Shown one piece after another: positions 51,148 through 60,514 of a stretch of DNA of 64,000 bases (its first letter is position 1; every line of letters begins with the position of its first letter). Position numbers and translations under genes: made by a program. Location: the NCBI RefSeq assembly GCF_000003815.2, contig NC_049987.1, positions 13,812,926 through 13,876,925 on the forward strand. The letters run 5' to 3'. The DNA is from Branchiostoma floridae (lineage: Eukaryota; Chordata; Leptocardii; Amphioxiformes; Branchiostomatidae). The notes below the pieces were generated by a model. That model worked only from the letters and a program-made list of their open reading frames with translations, was not told where the DNA came from and searched no databases.

Positions 51148-54100
51148 TCATTTCTTAGCCGGCTTGGTGCTGAATAACCTACCAGTGACAGGACAGACAT
51201 ACTTGTTCCTCGCACATTGCACGTGTGTCACCAAGCCATTGGGGTACCTCGCAAAGGCGTTATCACCGAACGGTCTACAGCAAACCTGACATATCCTCTC
51301 TTCCGACAGCGTGATTGGTGTTCGCTTCAGCCCCACCGACGTTCCCTTCAGCTGTAGGTTCTCCCCCCGCGCTAACATTCGCTCGACCCGTGTAGTCCTC
51401 TGGTTGTGCATGCTCTGTCTCACAGCGCGGTTCAAGAACTGCTGGATGAGACCGATAGACCAGTGTGCTGGGATGATTTGTAGCACACGAACTGCGTCGA
51501 AGTCCTCCGCATGATTGTTGAGAAGTTGCACCGCGGGAGCTGCCAGCGAATCTTTTGCACCTTCCATCGGATCCAGATACACGGACAGAAGGATTTGGAA
51601 CAGACGGCGGCGGTATGAAAGGTCATGACCTTTGGCATTAGTGTCGCAGTACTGCTCAGCTGCTCGATAGTCTTTCAGCTTGTACACGAGGATACGCAGA
51701 GCTTTGTCGTGCTCCTCTTTCTTCCCGTACAAGATGGCGCACTCTGCGTACATGTCCGTCTCTTTTACTTTGCCTGAGGAAAATGAATACCTTTTTAATC
51801 CTTAGCACTCTTAAGGTGTCTCAGTGTCTAGTGAACATTAAAAAGATCAATATTTAGATAAGTGACACTCGTACAGTCACTTACCCAAGATTAACGCCAC
51901 CCGGTAGAGAGAAGAGAACTGCAGCATCTGCCTCAGCTTCTCTCTGGAACGTTCCATCTCATCTGGAGGGATGGAAGGGTCCTTCCTCATCTACAAAACG
52001 AGGAAAAAAGAAAACCTAATACATACATCAAAGTTACATTCATTTGCCACAATGTTAAGAAGTATCAGATTTGTTAATTTGTTAGAGACTCGACTTTTTT
52101 AAATCATAAGAGACCATTTTTTATGTTTCATCCTCAGGTGTATTATCTCACCTTTAACACCTTGTCCAGGTACAGTACAGCCAGGTGTGTGTTATCTCAC
52201 CTGTAACACCTTGTCCAGGTACAGTACAGCCAGGTGTGTGTTATCTCACCTGTAACACCTTGTCCAGGTACAGTACAGCCAGGTGTGTGTTATCTCACCT
52301 GTAACACCTTGTCCAGGTACAGTACAGCCAGGTGTGTGTTATCTCACCTGTAACACCTTGTCCAGGTACAGTACAGGCAGGTGTGTATTATCTCACCTTT
52401 AACACCTTGTCCAGGTACAGTACGGCCAGGTGTGTGTGTGTTCTCACCTGTAACACCTTATCCAGGTACAGTACAGCCAGGTGTGTGTTATCTCACCTGT
52501 AACACCTTGTCCAGGTACAGTACAGCCAGGTGTGTGTTATCTCACCTGTAACACCTTGTCCAGGTACAGTACAGCCAGGTGTGTGTTATCTCACCTTTAA
52601 CACCTTGTCCAGGTACAGTACAGCCAGGTGTGTGTTATCTCACCTGTAACACCTTGTCCAGGTACAGTACAGCCAGGTGTGTGTCTTATCTCACCTGTAA
52701 CACCTTGTCCAGGTACAGTACAGCCAGGTCCAGGTGTGTGTCTTATCTCACCTGTAACACCTTGTCCAGGTACAGTACAGGCAGGTGTGTGTCTTATCTC
52801 ACCTGTAACACCTTGTCTAGGTACAGTACAGCCAGGTGTGTGTCTTATCTCACCTGTAACACCTTGTCCAGGTACAGTACAGCCAGGTGTGTGTGTGTTA
52901 TCTCACCTGTAACACCTTGTCCAGGTACAGTACAGGCAGGTGTGTGTTATCTCACCTGTAATACCTTGTCCAGGTACAGTACAGCCAGGTGTGTGTTATC
53001 TCACCTGTAACACCTTGTCCAGGTACAGTACAGCCAGGTGTGTGTTATCTCACCTGTAACACCTTGTCCAGGTACAGTACAGCCAGGTGTGTGTTATCTC
53101 ACCTGTAACACCTTGTCCAGGTACAGTACAGCCAGGTGTGTGTTATCTCACCTGTAACACCTTATCCAGGTACAGTACAGCCAGGTGTGTGTTATCTCAC
53201 CTGTAACACCTTGTCCAGGTACAGTACAGCCAGGTGTGTATGGTACTTCTCCTTCTCCAGTCTCCTGGTGAACACCAGGTGCTCCAGGTAGCCGACCACA
53301 GCCTGTGGATACCTATGCAGGTAGTCCACAATTGTCTCCGGTCTCATGCGCTCAGTCTGAGGCTCGTCGGTGGGACGCTGGGTGAAAATCTTCACACCTG
53401 AAAGAAAACACACATCACATCAGAAAGTTAAACTTTATAGAGCGCAACCCATATGCATTTACGAGAAAAAATTGTTAACATGCTTGGTATGCAGTAGCCA
53501 AATCTATAAAAGCTAGCTGACCAATAAAGCACAGGTTGTTACTGTTGATGGTAGTGTTCATCACACAAACAATGTATGAGTGGTGTACCACAGGGGAGCT
53601 GCTTGGGACCATTACTTTTCTGCATTTACACCAATGATCTACCCACAGCTGTATCAATATTGAGATGTATGCTTACTTAAATTTGCTGTAGTAGTAGGAT
53701 TGCTCTGTAGTAGAATTGCACTTCGGGATCAATTCATGTATCTGGATGAATCCCAATTCATGAATCTTGGTATGAACGATGTCTTATACTGGAACTACCC
53801 ATTCAAATCAACTTAGTCTGAAAATATGACAAAACCATATGGCCCTGCTTACCCTGCTCCTGGTCCCTCTCCAGAGCCCAGTCCACGTACCTCCACACCA
53901 GCTCATGGTCAGTCAGCTGGGACAGGAACTCCACCACGAAAGGCAGCCCAGGATGGGAGGGGTCAGTCAGCTCTCCGTTCACTATACTCACCCATACCTT
54001 ATACAGGAATATACAATAACAGGATTAAAAGGTATGATACATCTAGTAGTTTGTAAACGTGTCTAACTACAAGAAACCAATCCACAAGCTACTAAAATAT

Positions 54101-57100
54101 TACTTTATGACTTGATATCACAATCTTGGATCCTTATAAAGCTAATTACTGGTGATATTTTAAAAAACGAGAAGTATGAAATGTACATTTGTACCTGCAA
54201 TGCCTTTTCATTGTCCCCATGGTACTTGTGGAACAGTCCGAGTGCGTGGTGTCGTCCGTATTTCTGGAGGGAATCTACGCTGTCCTGAATGAAACACCCG
54301 TTCTCTGACGACACGAACTCAACCAGCTTTGGCGAATCAATCTCTGCATACAACTTTAACAAGGCCGTGTCAACCTCCTCTTTGTAGCCAACCACAAGAT
54401 TCGTGTCACGGACGTCCTCCAAGAACGACGCCAGGAAATCTTTGCAGGCTTTCACCTTCCCAGCATTCCCCAGGCAGAGCTGCTTGATGTCGGCGATGTC
54501 GTGAAGAAGCGGGACCGAACGCGTGAAGTTGGAATTTGTCGGAAGCATGAAGGGGAACAGGTTGATCAACTCTCTCACGTCCAACTGGCCGCTCTTGAAC
54601 AGCTCGGCCGCCTCGCCGAAGTTCAGCTGCCGCAACTGGATGAAACCGGCTTGCTGCTGGATCCTGCGGTACATCTTGATGAACCGTTCTTTCGGAATCG
54701 TCCGTCGTGCGCTCTTGGCAAGAGCGAGGGCTTCTTCCACTCTCCTACTGTCCAGCAAGTCCTGGATTTGCTTCTCGAACGGGACTGACACGAGGGAGTA
54801 GATTTCTTTGCTGGATGCCACGAAGATACGTCCCTCGAAATCCCCAATGATTTTCCCCCCTTGGAATGGTATGGTCTGTTTCTGTTGCTGATCCAGAATG
54901 CTGTGAACTGTGATGAACTCTTCATCCATGGCGAGCACGTACGGGAACACGAAACACACCGAGCTGAGATTATCGGACCACTGGAGAGGCGGTCGTTGGG
55001 AGATTCCCGCGGATGTCACAAACATTCCCAGAGCACTGGGACCGCTCAGCAAGAACTCTTCATTCCCCACCCTCTTTATGAGAGGCTTGGTTGTTTCATT
55101 CTCATACGGAAACAAGTCCTGTGTCACGCCAGTTTCAAAGTTCACCATGTTGTACTGTGATCCCAGTGCTACACATATAGATGCACCATCTATACACATG
55201 TTAACAGGTGGTTCAGCTACGGCCACCTCCCTCGTAGCTACCATCCTGTCTTCTGTTACTGTGAACAGCTGCAGGGATTTCTTCCTCCCATATGCCACAC
55301 ATATCTCCACACTGAAGGGATTGTTGCCTAGAGGGCTCTCGTTAATGCTAAATGCTGTCACCCCTTTAACCTTGGCGCCGCTCAGGATTGNNNNNNNNNN
55401 NNNNNNNNNNNNNNNNNNNNNNNNNNNNNNNNNNNNNNNNNNNNNNNNNNNNNNNNNNNNNNNNNNNNNNNNNNNNNNNNNNNNNNNNNNTTCAATGACA
55501 GCAGAACAATGTCATGGGTTATATCAAGATGTGTAGGTACATTTGATCGATGTTAAACGTCAGATAATGGAGGAAACAGGTAGAAACAAACCTGTCACCT
55601 GCCACTGTCCTCTGTTTCCGCCATTGTACAGGAAAGGGAGGAGTGACTTCCAAATGTAAAGTTAAAATTTCATCCTTACAAGCTAACTTGCAAATATTTC
55701 TTTTGAAAATACAAGAGCACTATTCAAAATAAATAATTAAAATTTCTGAGTGTAAATACTACCTTTCTGGCCAAATGAATATGGGATTTATTTTGTAAGC
55801 TTCGTGCAGTTTTGATGCTATATCACGGTGACCTTTATTGACCCGTGTGGTTGGCAAAGAATGCTGGGACTGGATTCTTCCACTACCCACAATGAAGGGA
55901 CATTTTTTGTCAGAAATATATAATTTTCTACATTAGAACTAAAACAAGCAAACGTGTGGACCTTTAATCTTACATTATAGATACTCATATTTTATTTTTT
56001 TTGTATTAAATAACGATATTCACTATTTTCTGTAAATAATTCTTTATGACAAAATATTGGCAACCCCATAAAAAACGTGTTAGTGGGTAATTCCGACCAT
56101 CATGGAGGAGCCGAAGCCAGACGAAGAGGAGGGAGTTCGTGCAGTCGACCTCATTCATCCCGAAATCCTCAGTAAAGACACTCTGATTGACATTCTTACA
56201 CGGGTAAGGCTAGGATCTACATTTTGTGAAAATTTTAGCAAGATTGGTGACCTAGAACGGGAACAGGATGTGTTTTTGTAGGACGCGGCGTGCTTGCGTT
56301 ACAACACACGCCGCACCTGTTTCAACACTCAACCGGCTCTTATAAGGATTTTATTATGGAATACTTGGCGTTATTTTCTCGTTATCTGCACTATACGTTA
56401 CTGTCGCCATTCCCTCAATCCTGGCATGGCTGCAGCATTGTTTACTCTCTATATGTGCCCCCGCTTTTATGTTTATAAGAAGAAGAGAAGATGTCAGTCT
56501 ACCAGATATTATATTTGCATCACATAAATTTAAGCAGAATATCATACATACTGCAAGTAACATGTAAGTGGATCACTTTCAATTTTGACCTATTTCATTT
56601 TTGACCATTTTACACTGCAAGCTTGTTGTGTACAAAATTTACAAATATTCACTGTATCTCTAACCAGCTGTGACACCGACAGAAATTGTCACCGTGGTGC
56701 AATGTGCAGGAAAGCATACTGTGTCAACATGGCATGTGGAACTTTATCATGAAAGTTATCATTATACATATCATTATCATTACACATATGTATATATCAT
56801 AAATCAATGTCATTTACTGTACAAGTTCAGCTGTATTGCTGCAATCGCCTGGTTTACAGTTTGGACTGCATTAGTATACAAGTGAAGCCCTTGAACTTGT
56901 AGACAACTCTTGTCTAGACCATTGTCATTGTCAAGACTGTCATTGCAGCTGCAAAGTGTCTATAACCACTGCAGTAGCAGAACACAGTGGACTACTGTTG
57001 TCATTGATGCCAGTGACACATCTCGAGATGTGTTTTGTTTATGTGTCATGGGCCTTCAACATATCATCCACAATGCTTTACATTGCACATGTGCTGTATA

Positions 57101-57794
57101 AACAATGAAAAGGATTTAAATCAATAGTTATAATCAATTAATAACTTCACACCATGATGAAATGTACCATTAAAAACATCTAGAGCACTTAATCTGTTGT
57201 AAATGAAGGTATGGGCTAGGCATTTTGTTGTATGATATATTGACAATAAGCTCATTGTCATTATTTACCTTGATTGTAATTTCAATTTTGTCCACAGAGA
57301 TTAGTGCTGAAGCATCACCATGGTGACGAGAGTCTGGACAAGGCCCACCTGGTGGAGATGTTCTACAAAGCTGTCACTCCAAAGCCTCAGAGGAAGTACA
57401 GGTAACAACAAAAGTTAGATATGTAGGCTGCAAGTTGCCTGCAGCTTCTTTGATAGCTTTAAACTGTTAGCATAAACTATATTCCCCCTTGGTCTCTGTT
57501 ACCCAAGCAGATGTATAAATCTTACTTTTACATACACCATCTGNNNNNNNNNNNNNNNNNNNNNNNNNNNNNNNNNNNNNNNNNNNNNNNNNNNNNNNNN
57601 NNNNNNNNNNNNNNNNNNNNNNNNNNNNNNNNNNNNNNNNNNNCTAGGAGGAAGTGGATGATAAAGCAGTCTGTGGTCCCTATGTACAGGTTCTTGCCGC
57701 AGCTCTCCATGCATTCGATGGCAGTTTTGGCCTTGTCACCAATGAGCTTGGAGCGCTCAATGGCTGGAACGATCTCGTACGCTTTGATGCTCAT
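51148..57794 (-). CDS. TGFBRAP1: TGFBRAP1 (Vps3-like CORVET subunit), interrupted by assembly gaps
   Basis: Coding segments in order are 57794-57644 (into a gap), 55390-54195 (out of a gap), 53997-53853, 53397-53201, 51990-51885 and 51773-51148. Phases match at every visible junction. They total about 807 residues plus roughly 60 lost in the gap, against about 860 in vertebrates. The start [14 protein letters not shown] and [11 protein letters not shown] match the vertebrate N-terminus. The CNH-type beta-propeller includes [21 protein letters not shown] helical clathrin-like region follows with [35 protein letters not shown] and [15 protein letters not shown]. The C-terminus is a Vps39-type zinc-binding domain (ICQVCCRPF, then [13 protein letters not shown]). 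In animals the protein tethers early endosomes as the Rab5-binding subunit of CORVET and also binds TGF-beta receptor and Smad4. The placement of exon 1 inside ashwin is probably an assembly error. Confidence 0.95.
52135..53236. repeat. Minisatellite, 49 bp unit, 22 copies, derived from a TGFBRAP1 exon end
   Basis: The unit (plus strand ACCTTGTCCAGGTACAGTAC plus about 29 further bases) is repeated 22 times with few substitutions and small indels. Read on the minus strand each unit holds the last codons of the TGFBRAP1 exon (YLDKVLQ), the splice donor CAG/GTGAGATAA, and about 20 intronic bases. The rightmost unit is the true exon end (donor at 53201). The other 21 fill almost the whole following intron (53200-51991). 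Because 49 is not a multiple of three and TAA follows the donor, using an inner donor would break the frame. Confidence 0.95.
53536..53668 (+). pseudogene. Decayed non-LTR reverse transcriptase fragment in a TGFBRAP1 intron
   Basis: The plus strand encodes [22 protein letters not shown], the hallmark finger/palm block of non-LTR reverse transcriptases, from 53579. Just upstream a different frame reads [13 protein letters not shown], which fits the residues that normally precede it. At least one frameshift therefore separates the parts, and the fragment stops soon after. Only about 130 bp survives. Confidence 0.8.
55391..55490. other. Assembly gap (100 N)
   Basis: A default-size gap lying inside the coding sequence of TGFBRAP1. 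The codons on its left edge (minus strand ATC CTG AGC GGC GCC AAG) continue the propeller region. About 60 residues between this point and exon 1 are missing. Confidence 1.
55491..56101. promoter_or_regulatory. Ashwin upstream region, probable shared promoter with TGFBRAP1
   Basis: This contig segment precedes the ashwin ATG and, if the scaffold order is corrected, also lies upstream of TGFBRAP1 exon 1, giving a head-to-head pair. It holds no exon. No TATA box is obvious. The shared-promoter role is inferred from gene arrangement. Confidence 0.4.
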
Positions 57795-59729
57795 CTTGAA
57801 TGTTTACTGTTACGACGTCATCACCAAATGAATAAGGCTGGAGGAAGAAAATTGTTTTTATTATTAGAGATTTGGAAAATTGTTACAGTAGCTGTCTTCA
57901 CACCTCATTATCACTTGAAAATGTGTACTGTATCAACAATTCAAACCACGGTACAAGAATTTGTATAAAATATCATCTTTACTGGTAAAATAAAAATCAT
58001 TTATGGTAGGAAGGCTACCATGTTCTGATCTGTGCAATGCATTATAAAAGGAAATATTGCATTNNNNNNNNNNNNNNNNNNNNNNNNNNNNNNNNNNNNN
58101 NNNNNNNNNNNNNNNNNNNNNNNNNNNNNNNNNNNNNNNNNNNNNNNNNNNNNNNNNNNNNNNNNNNNNNNNNNNNNNNNNNNNNNNNNNNNNNNNNNNN
58201 NNNNNNNNNNNNNNNNNNNNNNNNNNNNNNNNNNNNNNNNNNNNNNNNNNNNNNNNNNNNNNNNNNNNNNNNNNNNNNNNNNNNNNNNNNNNNNNNNNNN
58301 NNNNNNNNNNNNNNNNNNNNNNNNNNNNNNNNNNNNNNNNNNNNNNNNNNNNNNNNNNNNNNNNNNNNNNNNNNNNNNNNNNNNNNNNNNNNNNNNNNNN
58401 NNNNNNNNNNNNNNNNNNNNNNNNNNNNNNNNNNNNNNNNNNNNNNNNNNNNNNNNNNNNNNNNNNNNNNNNNNNNNNNNNNNNNNNNNNNNNNNNNNNN
58501 NNNNNNNNNNNNNNNNNNNNNNNNNNNNNNNNNNNNNNNNNNNNNNNNNNNNNNNNNNNNNNNNNNNNNNNNNNNNNNNNNNNNNNNNNNNNNNNNNNNN
58601 NNNNNNNNNNNNNNNNNNNNNNNNNNNNNNNNNNNNNNNNNNNNNNNNNNNNNNNTCCCTACACATGAAAATCTGAATTTTAAGCTGTTTTGATAGAACT
58701 TTATTGCATGACAATTGTACATGATGCAATGTATGGCAACAACTATTAAACAAAGTACAATGAAGCAGGTTATGCTGGCTGTACATATATAGACACAGAA
58801 ATCTTTACTACTTTTCACTGTTAACCAACAGATACATTTTTATCAGAAGTTTGTGTTTTATAGATATTGATATCTACTTTTCCTTGTCCTATTTATCTTA
58901 GGAGTGCATCTCCCACAGAGCCAAGGCTGAAGCCTCCCATCAACTGTGTCAATTTTCAACGTAAAACCATCAAACTCGGTTCCTCACCTAAAAGTGCAGC
59001 GGCTTCCAGTGAAACAAACACTGCAGCAGACAGACTTAAGCCGCCTCCCGCTTCTGTGAAGCTCTCGAAAGTTTTGACGACCACAGACTCATCAAACGGT
59101 TCCTCCAAGTTAAAGGCTGAACCTGTAACATTAACCACAAACCCTGGCAAGAAAAGCACAGCTATCAAGTTAGTTAGGAGTCCACCTACCAGTCCTACTA
59201 GTCCCACTGCTAACACTGGAGTGGTGAAGGTGTCAAGTCCAACGTCTGATAAACTACAAACGTCAGAAACAGAAACTACTGAACAAGTTACAGAGAAGAG
59301 GAAGAGCACAGATGATACGGAGGTTAGTAGAATTTTTTTTATATTTATTGATAAGACAATACAGTATAGTTTCTTGTAAATACCAGATGTATAGTCAATA
59401 TCATGGATACATCCATAGTTTGAGACCCAATTCCATCAGTATGTAGATTTATATTATGAAACAACTAGTTTGTACTGTCAATACCAATTCATAACACTAA
59501 CAGGAAACTTAAAACAGGTACGTTGTATCTCATTCCCTCGGAAATTTTCTTTAATATGAAATATGTACAACAAATGTATGGATGGCACTTAAATATTCTG
59601 AAATATATTTGATGTGTTTTTGAATTCTTGCCAATGACAAAAACTGTTTTTCCCCCTATGTTTCAGGTCTCATCGGAACAGGATCTCAATAAGAAGAAAT
59701 TCAAGCCCAGTAAAATCACATGGCCCTAA
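56102..59729 (+). CDS. C2orf49: Ashwin (C2orf49 homologue)
   Basis: Exons are 56102-56203, 57298-57401, 58902-59322 and 59667-59729, with GT/AG junctions and matching phases, giving 229 residues against about 230 in vertebrates. The ATG has a strong context (ATCATGG). Landmarks are an acidic N-terminus, [17 protein letters not shown] (human counterpart LLLHPELLSQEFLLLTL), [17 protein letters not shown], a low-complexity Ser/Thr/Pro region with DRLKPPPASVKL and KLVRSPPTSPTSP, and the diagnostic C-terminal KPSKITWP (human IQHVTWP). Ashwin is a small nuclear protein linked to the tRNA-ligase complex and to cell survival and axis patterning in Xenopus. The basic stretch that follows PQR in vertebrates is not seen and could be an exon lost in the 58064-58655 gap, although the phases of exons 2 and 3 join directly. 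Confidence 0.9.
57544..57643. other. Assembly gap (100 N)
   Basis: It separates the contig carrying ashwin exons 1-2 from a 420 bp contig (57644-58063) that holds only TGFBRAP1 exon 1. The coding sequence runs into the gap with no splice donor visible (CTC CTA G then N). Confidence 1.
58064..58655. other. Assembly gap (592 N)
   Basis: It lies within the ashwin intron 2 interval as assembled and could hide an ashwin exon. Confidence 1.
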
Positions 59730-60028
59730 ATATTTCACATACCTTTAATCTTACTACTCTTAGTGCAGAATACCTCTGTAATGTACACTGGATACAAGGT
59801 CTTTTTCTAGGAGTCAGATTTTTGTATATAGTAAGTGGGGAATAATGATTTTTACATACTGTGAATTGCAGTACTATAAAGTCAATTATTTTTTCAGGGA
59901 CTTCGCATTAAGATTTGGTTTTTGCTCAGCGAATTTAAGTTCGTGGTTAAAACAATTCTGTATTGCAGCAGTAATACAAAAAACATACTTTAGGTGTCAT
60001 CATTGTGTTTCATCAAGTGTTTAGGCAC

Positions 60029-60034
60029 AATAAA
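60029..60034 (+). terminator. Candidate ashwin polyadenylation signal
   Basis: AATAAA, 300 bases after the ashwin stop codon and in the short space before the convergent oxidase gene. Confidence 0.45.
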
Positions 60035-60427
60035 GGTTAAGGTCACTATTTTCTTCCATTTTTCACTTTGAACATCTGTCATGTTCCTAAGTTCATTGAC
60101 CCCCAGAATGGGATATGGTATTTCATGCAATGAAATGTTCTGCATATGATTATATTCCGTATTCACTGAGCAATTAATTTTCTGCTGAGAAATTTCTTTC
60201 TGGTCATAACTTACTGATTTTACCACTTTGAGGTCAAAATATGTGGATGTATTGTAATATAGATCTTAACAATGGAAAATTCTGCAACCTTTCTTATAGT
60301 CATTTACATTTTTGTCATTTACTAGACTATTGTATATTTCCAATTGCAAGAGGCAAATGCATTTGACCCAAAGAAAACAGCTGGCATTAAACTTAGATAC
60401 ATGGATGTACTATTTTCATTTTACATC

Positions 60428-60433
60428 TTTATT
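60428..60433 (-). terminator. Candidate polyadenylation signal of the hydroxyacid oxidase
   Basis: AATAAA on the minus strand (TTTATT on plus), about 80 bases beyond the oxidase stop codon. Confidence 0.55.
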
Positions 60434-60514
60434 TCTCTTCAATGCAATTCTGTCCCATGTCAGTCAGAAATATTCTGTTAGGTCCATAGCACAAGTCCCT
60501 GTGAGCTATGAATG

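Noticed and set aside
52579-53010. Plus-strand 143-codon repetitive frame
   Set aside because: It is only the translation of the minisatellite; period shifts change frame and no start context or homology exists.
52135-53236. Regular spaced repeats resembling a CRISPR array
   Set aside because: There are no unique spacers: the whole 49 bp unit repeats. The genome is eukaryotic and the unit derives from the neighbouring exon.
54910-55536. Plus-strand 208-codon frame
   Set aside because: It is antisense to TGFBRAP1 coding sequence and runs through an N gap.
58001-58818. Several long frames of mostly X residues
   Set aside because: They consist of the 592 N gap and are not evidence of coding.
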